64,000 bases of DNA, taken from the NCBI GenBank assembly GCA_021775355.1, contig JAJFHZ010000019.1:1-64000 (forward strand), read 5' to 3'. Below are positions 56,901 to 64,000 of the stretch, one piece after another. The stretch comes from Amylibacter sp. GTDB lineage: Bacteria > Pseudomonadota > Alphaproteobacteria > Rhodobacterales > Rhodobacteraceae. Made by a program: the position numbers and the translations under genes. The notes below the pieces were generated by a model that did not search any database, was not told the DNA's origin, and saw nothing but the letters and a program-made list of their open reading frames with translations. Each line of letters begins with the position of its first letter. Positions within the stretch are counted from its first letter, which is position 1.

Positions 56901-57418
56901 AGGCCAGAAATACCGGCAGCTTCTTCCAAAATACGCCGTCGCGCTTTCGGTTTCGCGTTGATCAGTTCCGAGATTTGCCCCTGACGCACCAAGGCAGGTG
57001 AATGTGCCCCTGTTGAAGCATCCGCAAACAGCATCTGCACATCACGTGCACGGGTTTCTTTACCGTTGGCCTTATAAGCCGACCCCACATCGCGGGTAAT
57101 ACGGCGCACCACTTCCAGACTGTCCGCATCATTAAACGCAGGCGGTGCCGTGCGGTCTTCGTTGCCCAGTAGCAAGGAAACTTCAGCATAGTTGCGTGCA
57201 GGTCTTGCTGAGGCACCTGCAAAGATCACATCATCCATACCACCACCGCGCATCGCAGTCGGTCGGTTTTCGCCCATCACCCAGCGCAGAGCCTCTAGCA
57301 AATTGGATTTACCGCAACCATTTGGCCCAACAACACCCGTTAGCCCATCGGAAATAACCAGTTCCGTCGGGTCTACAAAACTTTTAAAGCCTGTCAGTCT
57401 GAGTTTGCTGAACTTCAC
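53957..57418 (-). CDS. smc: chromosome segregation protein SMC
   Basis: A 1153-residue SMC of the usual length. The N-terminal ATPase half has Walker A GPNGCGKS (31-38); two long coiled coils flank a hinge near residue ~520-620 (GPDGVSGWARLADYAANAAL); the C-terminal half carries the signature LLSGGEQTLTALSLIFAVF and Walker B ICVLDEVDAPLDDANV. With ScpAB it compacts and separates chromosomes. The start is a GTG (57416-57418), which fits the conserved MKFSKLRLTGFKSF N-terminus; no strong ribosome site is visible. Confidence 0.97.
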   Translation of the reverse strand: MKFSKLRLTGFKSFVDPTELVISDGLTGVVGPNGCGKSNLLEALRWVMGENRPTAMRGGGMDDVIFAGASARPARNYAEVSLLLGNEDRTAPPAFNDADSLEVVRRITRDVGSAYKANGKETRARDVQMLFADASTGAHSPALVRQGQISELINAKPKARRRILEEAAGISGLYQRRHEAELKLKGAETNLARVDDVVEQLTAQLNTLARQARQAARYREIGEQLRHAEGLLLYGRWKEAERARLGAEQGLIEATKLAAVAQSTALEAGKQRGLAEGKVPPLREEEAIAGAIAQRLVVEHDTLNDQENRARQTIATLQSRIQQLGHDIEREKGLNRDATETIERLNWEKEALDKASLGHDEKVDVSNKDARDAAAIMQEKEANLDKQSEDVARLSARHQSAHRKLEEAQINLTKREEQSGSATQSVVMAQDGLKNAEERLEQAQTKYTVTHEAALRAEQLLEDMDRKRVDAQAAESDVRGALSEAEGMANALGAEVAALQRVIARDRDTGAQLIDEVRAKAGYEAALGAALADDLKAPIVGPDGVSGWARLADYAANAALPNGAESLATYVTAPDVLSRRLSQIGLVAQADGAGLQTKLKPGQRLVSVEGDLWRWDGYRAGADDTPTEAALRLQQENRLLALKETHAQADTKATSARDAFNLAHATLQAATEADHEARRNRKAADDAATDATRQMSRAEADRDMLSGKLETLQLAKARLEEETTAARTGLKEAEFGIRDLGDLDVARSEIEALKIEVEAARMTMLTKRSLYDEVRREGETRLRRQQEITKEASGWRYRLETAGKRISELEERKVASEEELKQATSAPEEIAAKREELSKAISKAEERLKAASDALAVGETALRIAENAEREAEREASTAREARARADAVSDAARIQVSTSADRIHEELETDPASLLGQLDIDPEKMPDAARVENDVMRLRRQRDALGAVNLRAEEDAKEVAEERDALAKEKDDLEAAIRKLRTGIASLNKEGRERLLAAFDQVNKNFSILFTHLFGGGEANLVLVESDDPLEAGLELMCQPPGKKLSTLSLLSGGEQTLTALSLIFAVFLANPSPICVLDEVDAPLDDANVTRFCDLLDEMTERTDTRFMIITHHAITMARMDRLYGVTMAEQGVSQLVSVDLVEAEKMVVEA

Positions 57419-57517
57419 TGTCTGATCTGTTCCAAATGATTCCGTTAAGCCCCAAAATGTCGGCTAGACCCCCTGCGAGTCAACCAAAATACCCTCTATC
57501 TTGCGTATTTAGACCAG

Positions 57518-57526
57518 TTATCCACA
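57518..57526 (+). promoter_or_regulatory. DnaA box upstream of smc
   Basis: TTATCCACA, the consensus DnaA box, lies about 100 bases upstream of the smc start in the divergent region with the cobalamin riboswitch. It is single and may be chance or a DnaA regulatory site for smc. Confidence 0.35.
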
Positions 57527-57610
57527 ACATATTGGTATATTCTGTAAGTTTCTACCGTTTAGCAGCGCATTATTATGACGTAATTGTTCATATCCCGGTC
57601 GCAAACCCTC

Positions 57611-57639
57611 TTGACCAATGAGGTTTCCAAGGCCATTAA
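57611..57639 (+). promoter_or_regulatory. putative promoter of the cobalt uptake operon
   Basis: TTGACC (57611-57616), a 17-base spacer and CATTAA (57634-57639). Transcription from here would start just before the cobalamin riboswitch. The -10 is weak. Confidence 0.4.
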
Positions 57640-57642
57640 CAA

Positions 57643-57842
57643 GGGGCATGGTTCCCCGCTAAGACGTCAAATGTCTGGGGATCAAATGGGAATGTGGACA
57701 GGGACGACCCAAAAGGGGCCCGAAACCACAACCGCCCCCGCGACTGTATGTGGAGAGCGCCCGTCAACCACGCCACTGGTGGAAACATTGGGAAGGCAGA
57801 CGGTGCGCAATGAACCACAAGTCAGGAAACCAGCCTTGCGTG
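57643..57842 (+). promoter_or_regulatory. cobalamin riboswitch
   Basis: All main conserved blocks of the Cbl aptamer are present in order: AAATGGGAATGTGG near 57684, CCGCCCCCGCGACTGTA near 57732, GCCACTGG near 57772, GGGAAGGC near 57790, and the B12-box-type AAGTCAGGAAACCAGCC at 57819-57835. A short hairpin CCGTC/GACGG (57856-57871) and the cbtB ribosome site follow, so B12 binding probably blocks translation of cbtB and perhaps the downstream genes. This ties cobalt uptake to cobalamin status. Confidence 0.93.
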
Positions 57843-57886
57843 ACCTTAACAAACGCCGTCGGGAGTGACGGTATAGGAGATTACTT

Positions 57887-58057
57887 ATGACAACGATTAC
57901 ACGAACAACAACACGCGTAAATTCAAACACACTGGCAATTGCATTTACGGCTTTGTTGGGCCTTGGCATTATGATTTTCGCGGGCCACGTTCAGGCCTCT
58001 ACATTGCACGATGCGGCACATGACGTGCGTCACGCATCCGGCTTTCCCTGCCACTAA
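57887..58057 (+). CDS. cbtB: CbtB, cobalt transporter small subunit
   Basis: A 56-residue membrane protein with one transmembrane helix (about 14-33, TLAIAFTALLGLGIMIFAGH) and a histidine-rich C-terminus (LHDAAHDVRHASGFPCH) that matches CbtB, the small partner of the cobalt transporter CbtAB. The histidines and the terminal CH pair are likely cobalt ligands. TAGGAGA precedes the ATG by six bases, just after the cobalamin riboswitch. cbtA starts three bases after its stop. Too short for usual ORF cutoffs. Confidence 0.92.
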   Translation: MTTITRTTTRVNSNTLAIAFTALLGLGIMIFAGHVQASTLHDAAHDVRHASGFPCH

Positions 58058-58060
58058 GAC

Positions 58061-58738
58061 ATGTTCACACGCATATTAACCAGCGCATTGTTCGCTGGTT
58101 TTGCAGCGGGGCTGATTGCCGCCGTGCTGCAACTTGTATTCGTGCAACCGGTTTTACTGCATGCTGAACTTTATGAAACCGGCGCCAAACTGCATTTCGG
58201 AACTGAGGGCAGTGTATCGCATGGCCCGGCTCTAACCTTCGACGCAATGCGCGATGGTCTAAGCATTCTGTTTTCGGCTTTGGTTTATACAGGTTACGGT
58301 TTAATGCTGATTGCCGCAATGGCACTGGCTGATGAACGTGGTGTGAAAATTACAACGCGCAAAGGTATCCTTTGGGGACTTGCAGGTTTTATCACGGTAC
58401 ATTTTGCGCCTGCGATCAGCCTGCCACCCGAAGTGCCCGGCAGCGCTGCGGCAGATGTTGCCACACGGCAAGTCTGGTGGTTTTCGACCATCGCAGTGAC
58501 AGGTCTTTCCATGGCTTTGATCGCATTCGGACAAAACTGGAAAGCTTGGGGGGCAGCCATCGTGTTGCTTCTATTGCCTCATGTCATCGGCGCACCGCAC
58601 CCGGATACGTTCACAGGCACCACACCACCCGAGCTGGGCAGCCTGTTTGCATCGCGCGCTTTAGGTGTCGGTTTGGCCGCATGGGTTCTGCTTGGTCTGT
58701 TTGCCGCCTATTTCTGGCAACACGAAGGCAACGCTTAA
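58061..58738 (+). CDS. cbtA: CbtA, cobalt transporter membrane subunit
   Basis: A 225-residue inner-membrane protein with about five or six hydrophobic segments matching CbtA (FTRILTSALFAGFAAGLIAA, LVYTGYGLMLIAAMALADE, LGVGLAAWVLLGLFAAYF). CbtAB is a predicted cobalt importer found with B12 riboswitches and corrin genes. It begins three bases after cbtB, so the two are coupled and under the same riboswitch. Confidence 0.92.
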   Translation: MFTRILTSALFAGFAAGLIAAVLQLVFVQPVLLHAELYETGAKLHFGTEGSVSHGPALTFDAMRDGLSILFSALVYTGYGLMLIAAMALADERGVKITTRKGILWGLAGFITVHFAPAISLPPEVPGSAAADVATRQVWWFSTIAVTGLSMALIAFGQNWKAWGAAIVLLLLPHVIGAPHPDTFTGTTPPELGSLFASRALGVGLAAWVLLGLFAAYFWQHEGNA

Positions 58739-58803
58739 TCAAAACTGAATGGGTGCCTGATCTGGGCAGCCATCTTTTATCATCATAAACATTGAGTATT
58801 ACC

Positions 58804-59292
58804 ATGCAAAAACCACTTGCACTTTTAATCATAGGTCTGTTTTTCGGAACAGGCATAGGCTTTTTGATTGCCGCGTCAAGCGGCGTCACACTGGATGGTC
58901 ATGATCACGGCCATAATGTTGCTGCTGAAACTACAATGGATCACGGTCATAACCACGACCAGATGATTGATCTGCCCGAAGGCACAGATGCACCGACCAT
59001 TGAGATGGCCCTGTACGAAGACGCCGTTTCAGGATGGAACTTACAAATCATCACCACCAATTTCAGCTTTACCCCTGAAAACGTAAATCAGGAAAACAAA
59101 GCGGGTGAGGGCCATGCGCATATCTATGTGAACGGTGAAAAACTGGCGCGTCTGTATTCGCCGTGGATGCATATCGGCAAACTGCCTGCCGGGCAGATCA
59201 CTGTATCCGCATCTTTGAACGCCAATGACCACAGTGCCTTAAGCGTTGGAAATAAACCGCTTAAGGCTGATGTGGTTATGCAGATACAATGA
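58804..59292 (+). CDS. histidine-rich periplasmic protein of the cobalt operon
   Basis: A 162-residue protein with an N-terminal hydrophobic segment (signal or anchor, about 5-26), then His-rich stretches (GHDHGHNV and DHGHNHDQM, about residues 33-55) and a C-terminal beta-rich domain with HAHIYVNGEKLARLY and MHIGKLPAG. No named family is certain. Its place after cbtBA and its histidines suggest a periplasmic cobalt-binding or delivery role, which is inference. The ATG at 58804 gives the neat signal; a TTG 12 bases earlier is possible. Its end overlaps the convergent DUF1636 gene by 17 bases. Confidence 0.8.
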   Translation: MQKPLALLIIGLFFGTGIGFLIAASSGVTLDGHDHGHNVAAETTMDHGHNHDQMIDLPEGTDAPTIEMALYEDAVSGWNLQIITTNFSFTPENVNQENKAGEGHAHIYVNGEKLARLYSPWMHIGKLPAGQITVSASLNANDHSALSVGNKPLKADVVMQIQ

Positions 59293-59719
59293 CAGGGTCA
59301 GCTGGAATACGCCCTAACAGGCAATGGCGAAGCCGCCCACAAGGGCGCGCATCTTCGATCCAACCGTCTTTTGCTGCAATATATAGCTTGGCAAAGGCCA
59401 GAATATCCTGCTGGTCTTTGGCAGGATCAACACCTGAAAACATATATGCCGCCTTACCTTGCGCACGAAACGATATTGCCATGGGATTGGCGCATGCAGA
59501 CATGCATTCATACGTCTCAATCTTGAAATCACGGATTGCAGCATCACTGGATTTTGCAAAAACAGCTTTCAGATCTACCGCCAACGCATCTCCTTTCGGG
59601 GCCGTTTCATCGTCTTTGCGGCAGGTTGAGCAAATAAATACGGTATGGTGCAACGGCTTATCTCTTACGCTTATGATGGCAACTGTTAACCCACTAACCC
59701 ACCTGCAAAGCACAGACAA
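59276..59719 (-). CDS. DUF1636 family metal-binding-type protein
   Basis: A protein of up to 147 residues of the DUF1636 family: VFICSTCRKDDETAPKGDAL, then YECMSACANPMAISF, AYMFSGVDPAKD and a C-terminal basic part. The CxxC and CxxxC pairs suggest a thioredoxin-like ferredoxin or metal site. The longest start is a TTG at 59717-59719; a TTG at 59651-59653 (just before HHTVFIC) fits the family N-terminus better. DUF1636 genes are commonly found with cobalamin genes; here it lies on the opposite strand, splitting the cluster. Confidence 0.8.
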   Translation of the reverse strand: MSVLCRWVSGLTVAIISVRDKPLHHTVFICSTCRKDDETAPKGDALAVDLKAVFAKSSDAAIRDFKIETYECMSACANPMAISFRAQGKAAYMFSGVDPAKDQQDILAFAKLYIAAKDGWIEDARPCGRLRHCLLGRIPADPVIVSA

Positions 59720-59789
59720 GACGCTTGCTGATGACTCTGCACATTCGCTTCTTTATAACACACAAAATCTCTATGATCGGAACTGATTA

Positions 59790-60848
59790 ATGGCCCATAA
59801 AATACCCGCAACTGTTGTCACCGGTTTCTTAGGTGCCGGTAAAACCACCCTGATCCGCCACATGCTGCAAAATACAAGCGGCAAGCGTATTGCGCTGATC
59901 ATAAACGAATTCGGCGACCTTGGTGTGGACGGCGATATTCTGACAGGTTGCGGTGATGAAACCTGCACCGAAGACGATGTTGTAGAACTGTCCAACGGGT
60001 GTATTTGCTGTACCGTGGCGGATGAATTCATTCCGACCATCGAACAACTTCTGGCGCGCGACCCAAAGCCCGATCATATCGTGATAGAAACTTCCGGTCT
60101 GGCCTTGCCGCAACCCCTTGTGCAGGCATTCAACTGGCCCGACATTAAAACCAAAGTCACCGTTGACGGCGTGGTCACTGTGGTAGATGGCAAAGCCGTG
60201 TCCGAAGGCCGCTTTGCCCATTCGGTTGAAGCCGTGGATGCGCAACGTGCGCTGGATGAGAATTTTGACCACGAAACGCCCCTGTCGGAACTGTTTGAAG
60301 ATCAAGTCGCTTGTGCCGATATGATCGTGGTGAACAAATCCGATCTTCTGGGTGAAGATGCTGCCAAAGAACTTGTCGCGAAATTGAAAGATGATAGCCG
60401 TACAGGCGTACAGGTGATCAGAACAACAATGGGTGCATTGCCTGTGGATGTGTTGCTGGGTCAGGGTATTGGGGCTGAAGATGATATGGGCGCACGCCAC
60501 GCACATCATCACCACCACCACGACGACCATGATGATGATCACGACGATCACCATGACCACGATCATGATGAATTCGAAAGCTTCGTTGTGGAACGTGATG
60601 AGATTACAAATGTAGCAGCGTTTACAACAAAAGTCGCAGACATCATCCGTGAATACGACATCCTGCGCCTGAAAGGTTTCGTCGCCGTGGCAGACAAACC
60701 CATGCGCCTGACGGTGCAGGCGGTTGGGCCGCGTATTGACAGCTATTTCGACAAACCGTTTGGCAGTGACCCACGCACCACACAACTGGTTGTGATCGGA
60801 CAGGCGGGTCTGGATCAAGCGGCCATCACCAAAGCCCTGCAAGCGTGA
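59790..60848 (+). CDS. cobW: CobW, GTP-dependent metallochaperone of cobalamin synthesis
   Basis: A 352-residue COG0523 GTPase: Walker A GFLGAGKT (12-19), the metal-binding CICC at 71-74 (GCICCTV), guanine-specificity NKSD (182-185), a His/Asp-rich stretch at about 237-260 and a C-terminal CobW domain. CobW delivers Co(II) to the cobaltochelatase CobNST, encoded just downstream. The next gene overlaps its stop (GTGA). It lies after the DUF1636 gene, so it either has its own promoter or is transcribed through that antisense gene. Confidence 0.95.
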   Translation: MAHKIPATVVTGFLGAGKTTLIRHMLQNTSGKRIALIINEFGDLGVDGDILTGCGDETCTEDDVVELSNGCICCTVADEFIPTIEQLLARDPKPDHIVIETSGLALPQPLVQAFNWPDIKTKVTVDGVVTVVDGKAVSEGRFAHSVEAVDAQRALDENFDHETPLSELFEDQVACADMIVVNKSDLLGEDAAKELVAKLKDDSRTGVQVIRTTMGALPVDVLLGQGIGAEDDMGARHAHHHHHHDDHDDDHDDHHDHDHDEFESFVVERDEITNVAAFTTKVADIIREYDILRLKGFVAVADKPMRLTVQAVGPRIDSYFDKPFGSDPRTTQLVVIGQAGLDQAAITKALQA

Positions 60849-61300
60849 TACAGATCAGCATCATACAAGAAAGTCCTGTCTCGGAAGACGGCCACATGCT
60901 GATCAACGGCAGCGAACAGGCTTTGCGTGCAGTTTATACCGCTGACGAATGTTTTACCTTTACCGCCAACGAATTGCTGGGCGATAAGGTTTCTTTTTTC
61001 GTCGCCCGTAAAGATGGCGAAGCAATGGGTTGCGTTGCCTTGGTCAATGAAGCCGCATACGGCGAAGTGAAACGACTTTATGTTGCTGACAATGCCCGTG
61101 GTCTGGGGCTTGCCAAAATTCTGATGAAGCATCTGGAAACACAGGCACGTGCTCAGGGGTTAAAATCCGTGAAATTGGAAACAGGCGAGAAGCTGGCCGC
61201 CGCCGTCACCCTGTACAAATCCTTAGGTTACACTGTTTGTGGGAAATTCGGCCCTTATGAAGACGACCCTGTCAGTCTGTTCATGGAAAAGGCCCTCTAA
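60845..61300 (+). CDS. GNAT-family N-acetyltransferase
   Basis: A 151-residue acetyltransferase with the GNAT core: VKRLYVADNARGLGLAKILM (acetyl-CoA loop R-x-x-G-x-G/A) and SVKLETGEKLAAAVTLYKSL. It starts with a GTG overlapping the cobW stop by four bases, and cobN begins one base after its stop, so it is embedded in the cobW-cobN transcript. It is not a known cobalamin enzyme; the substrate is unknown. Confidence 0.88.
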   Translation: MIQISIIQESPVSEDGHMLINGSEQALRAVYTADECFTFTANELLGDKVSFFVARKDGEAMGCVALVNEAAYGEVKRLYVADNARGLGLAKILMKHLETQARAQGLKSVKLETGEKLAAAVTLYKSLGYTVCGKFGPYEDDPVSLFMEKAL

Positions 61301-61301
61301 A

Positions 61302-64000
61302 ATGCATCTACTCGCCGCAACACTGGGAAGCATAGATGACGGTTCCGAACCGTTTGATCTGGGTCAAACCCCTGCCGACATCGTTTTCATTTCTGCTGCT
61401 GACACCGAATTGGCCGGCCTGTCAGAGGCTCGTTCAACTTTAAACGATAATGCCAGCAGCTTACGGTTGGCCAGCATGATGCACTTACAACACCCGATGT
61501 CGGTTGATCTGCATATCGAAAACTGTGCTGCGAAATCCAAATTGGTGATTGCACGCGTTCTGGGTGGTACAGGTTATTGGAAATACGGGTTGGAACAATA
61601 CGCCTCCCGCCTTGGGGCCGCCGGCATCCCCTTTGTCGCGTTACCGGGCGACGATAAACCCGATCAGGAACTGTGGGATCTATCCACCGTGAACCGCAAT
61701 GACTGGGAAGCCCTGTGGGCTTATATGGTCGAAGGTGGACCGCAAAATACCGTGAATTTTCTTCGTTATGCCAATGCTATGCTGGACGGATCAGACAAGC
61801 CCGAGCAAGCCAAGCCACTATTGCGTGCAGGCGTATACTGGCCAGGTTCAGGCATCGCCGATTTAGCTACAACACAGGCAGACTGGACAGATGGCGCGCC
61901 TATAGTTCCCATCATATTTTATCGCGCTTTGGTGCAGGGCGCAGGCTTGAATCCGATCAATAGATTGGTCAAAAGCTTGTTGAAACGCGGGCTGAACCCG
62001 CTACCGATCTTTGTCGCCTCTTTGAAAGACGAAGTATCAGTTGCCACATTGCAAAGCTTGTTTGAAATCGCCACGCCATCCGTCATTCTTAACTGTACCA
62101 GCTTCGCAGTCGGCTCCCCCCATCAGGATGAACACGGACAAGGCACATCAAACCCCTTGACCATGCCCGCCGCCAATGCCTCACCCGTATTTCAGGTGGT
62201 GTTATCAGCTGCATCCGAACAAGCGTGGGAAGAAGGTCTGAATGGTCTCTCTGCCCGTGACATCGCCATGAATGTCGCCCTGCCGGAGGTTGACGGGCGT
62301 ATCTTGTCACGCGCGGTTTCCTTCAAAGGTGAAGCGTATTTCGACGATGCAACCGAATGCCCCATCGCCACCTACCGAGCCCGTGGCGACCGCATTGAAT
62401 TTGTCGCTGACTTGGCGAAAAACTGGGCGGATTTACGACACGCAGCTTCTTCCGAACGCAAAGTCGGAATCATTCTGGCGAATTACCCCAACAAGGATGG
62501 GCGGCTGGCGAACGGGGTTGGGCTGGATACGCCAGCGGGAACTGTTCACACACTAAACGCGTTGGATGCGCAAGGTTACTCTGTTCATAACATCCCACAA
62601 GACAGCAAAGCCTTGATGGACCAAATCATGGCAGGCCCCACCAATTGGCTAACCGATCGCGCCACCCGAACGGGTGGTGTTGATATGTCGATGGCCGATT
62701 ATCAGATCGCGTACGGGCAACTGCCGTGGGACGTGCGCGAAAAGATTGAAGACCGCTGGGGTAAACCCGAACAAGACCCGTTTTATACACCGGGCGAAGT
62801 GGATTGCGGTCGCTTTTCTCTGTCCATTTTCAACTTCGGCAATGTTGTCGTCGGCGTTCAACCCGCACGCGGCTATAATATCGATCCCAAAGACACCTAC
62901 CACTCCCCCGATTTGGTGCCACCGCACAACTACCTTGCGTTCTATTTCTGGCTACGTAATCAGTTCGGTGCACATGCACTGATCCACATGGGAAAACACG
63001 GAAATCTGGAATGGTTGCCCGGCAAAGCACTGGCCCTATCGGACACCTGTCTGCCCGAAGTAATCCTTGGCCCAACACCGCATATCTACCCGTTTATCGT
63101 CAATGACCCGGGCGAAGGTACACAAGCCAAGCGGCGCACATCCGCAGTGATCATCGACCACCTGACCCCGCCAATGACACGCGCTGAAACCTACGGGCCA
63201 CTTCGTGATTTGGAAGCATTGGTGGATGAATATTATGAAGCTGTGGGAGTTGATCCACGCCGTATAGATCACATCAGACGCGAGATTTTGGCCCTGACCT
63301 CAGCCACGGGGCTAGATGAAGATGCGGGTCTGACAGGAAACGATGAAGATCAAGATTTGGCCAAACTGGATGAATATCTGTGCGAGTTGAAAGAAGCACA
63401 AATTCGCGATGGTTTGCATATTTTCGGACAGTCGCCCGAAACGGGGCTTGAAGCTGATCTTATTCAGGCCCTCGTTCGCGTACCACGCGGTACAGGCAAA
63501 GGGGCGGACGCGTCTTTGCAACGCGCGATTGCCAAGGATTTGGGTTTGAACTTTGACCCATTGGATTGTGATATGGCGACCCTTTGGGCAGAGACGAACC
63601 CACAAGAGCTAGTTGCGGTTTCATCGGATACTTGGCGCAGCGCAGGCGATACGGTTGAACGCATAGAACTGCTAGCAGGGTTGATGATAACAGGGCAAAA
63701 CCCCACCGTTGGGGAAAACAGTCAGGTGGTTCTGGACGGCATCAACACACAAGTACGCCCAACAGTGAAGGCTTGCGGCCCATCAGAAATAAAGGGACTT
63801 CTCACCGCCCTGAATGGGCAGTTTGTCGCCCCTGCACCATCCGGTGCCCCGACACGCGGGCGTTTAGATGTGTTACCCACAGGGCGAAATTTCTTTTCGG
63901 TGGACAGCCGCGCCGTACCAACCCCCACCGCATGGGCACTGGGTTGGAAATCGGCCAACATGCTGATCGAACGCCACCTGCAAGACCACGGTGACTGGCC
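61302..64000 (+). CDS. cobN: CobN, large subunit of the aerobic cobaltochelatase (partial)
   Basis: The first 899 residues of CobN (family length about 1,100-1,270), cut by the window edge. Recognised segments include FISAADTELAGL, CAAKSKLVIARVLGGTGYWK, IFYRALVQGAGLNPIN, SPVFQVVLSAAS, ILANYPNKDGRLANGVGLDT, YNIDPKDTYHSPDLVPPHNY and HALIHMGKHGNLEWLPGKAL. CobN with CobS and CobT inserts Co(II) into hydrogenobyrinic acid diamide with ATP, in the oxygen-dependent B12 pathway. It is the natural recipient of cobalt from CobW encoded upstream. Confidence 0.95.
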   Translation, partial: MHLLAATLGSIDDGSEPFDLGQTPADIVFISAADTELAGLSEARSTLNDNASSLRLASMMHLQHPMSVDLHIENCAAKSKLVIARVLGGTGYWKYGLEQYASRLGAAGIPFVALPGDDKPDQELWDLSTVNRNDWEALWAYMVEGGPQNTVNFLRYANAMLDGSDKPEQAKPLLRAGVYWPGSGIADLATTQADWTDGAPIVPIIFYRALVQGAGLNPINRLVKSLLKRGLNPLPIFVASLKDEVSVATLQSLFEIATPSVILNCTSFAVGSPHQDEHGQGTSNPLTMPAANASPVFQVVLSAASEQAWEEGLNGLSARDIAMNVALPEVDGRILSRAVSFKGEAYFDDATECPIATYRARGDRIEFVADLAKNWADLRHAASSERKVGIILANYPNKDGRLANGVGLDTPAGTVHTLNALDAQGYSVHNIPQDSKALMDQIMAGPTNWLTDRATRTGGVDMSMADYQIAYGQLPWDVREKIEDRWGKPEQDPFYTPGEVDCGRFSLSIFNFGNVVVGVQPARGYNIDPKDTYHSPDLVPPHNYLAFYFWLRNQFGAHALIHMGKHGNLEWLPGKALALSDTCLPEVILGPTPHIYPFIVNDPGEGTQAKRRTSAVIIDHLTPPMTRAETYGPLRDLEALVDEYYEAVGVDPRRIDHIRREILALTSATGLDEDAGLTGNDEDQDLAKLDEYLCELKEAQIRDGLHIFGQSPETGLEADLIQALVRVPRGTGKGADASLQRAIAKDLGLNFDPLDCDMATLWAETNPQELVAVSSDTWRSAGDTVERIELLAGLMITGQNPTVGENSQVVLDGINTQVRPTVKACGPSEIKGLLTALNGQFVAPAPSGAPTRGRLDVLPTGRNFFSVDSRAVPTPTAWALGWKSANMLIERHLQDHGDW

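Noticed and set aside
1-64000. CRISPR arrays, complete insertion sequences and prophage genes
   Set aside because: No regularly spaced repeats, transposase, integrase or phage structural genes were seen in the window.

Overview
The window reads as a chromosomal segment of a marine alphaproteobacterium of the order Rhodobacterales (Roseobacter group). The evidence is the 16S rRNA 5' end, the zinc-free type of L36, a DinB with an N-terminal zinc-ribbon extension, the order rsmB - heparinase-like - purH - lspA - DUF3035 - M16 pair, the CbtBA/CobW/CobN cobalt-cobalamin cluster, an orphan Flp pilin, and Rhodobacteraceae-type porin and DUF families. GC content looks moderate by eye, low for this order. 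The species cannot be named from sequence reading alone.

Layout. 1-730: the 5' end of an rrn operon (minus strand) with leader, boxA and promoter. 727-5337 (minus): MsrQ, MsrP, a SAF-domain oxidoreductase and a GltB-like FMN protein. 5577-9700: cytochrome c, a 41-residue membrane peptide behind clpB (with a heat-shock-type promoter), and pyrF. 9716-13960: a patchy stretch with a decayed ParB remnant, DUF2306, a methyltransferase divergent from a LysR regulator, an orphan Flp pilin, a 79-residue unknown and about 0.7 kb of AT-rich non-coding DNA. 13958-18053: dinB, an N-formylglutamate amidohydrolase, tRNA-Val, L36, a WGR protein, and LysR divergent from DUF1330. 18054-25408: a large inverted repeat, a porin, an orphan formate dehydrogenase alpha subunit, saccharopine dehydrogenase and DUF3422.

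25521-38378 is mostly a minus-strand housekeeping block: mutL-rmuC, an active/inactive M16 peptidase pair, DUF3035 lipoprotein, purH-lspA, heparinase-like, rsmB and dapB, with DUF1674 on the plus strand. 38496-41160 is the overlapping set rbfA-truB-DUF1643-DMT exporter. 41171-42665 is an FMN reductase divergent from a LysR regulator. 42801-45372 is rpsO-pnp. 45497-46689 is an accessory islet: an MltR-like protein with a HEPN-type RX4H motif, a strongly structured non-coding region ending in a terminator, and a 65-residue ORF. 46776-51901 holds a universal stress protein, 1-Cys peroxiredoxin, TauE permease, aldehyde dehydrogenase and lytic transglycosylase. 51909-53879 is another patchy stretch (XRE regulator, about 0.5 kb non-coding, OYE-family reductase). 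53957-57418 is smc.

The window ends in a B12/cobalt cluster. A cobalamin riboswitch precedes cbtB, cbtA and a His-rich periplasmic protein. DUF1636 lies on the opposite strand, followed by cobW, a GNAT acetyltransferase and cobN, which runs off the edge. Together these import cobalt, handle it and insert it into the corrin ring, with B12 feedback on at least the import genes.

The best candidate for something undescribed is 45497-46689, where a HEPN-motif protein sits beside a compact multi-hairpin non-coding segment. The ParB fossil, the 24-bp inverted repeat near 18.1 kb and the GltB-like/SAF oxidoreductase pair also merit attention. All calls come from reading sequence and motifs; no database search was run.
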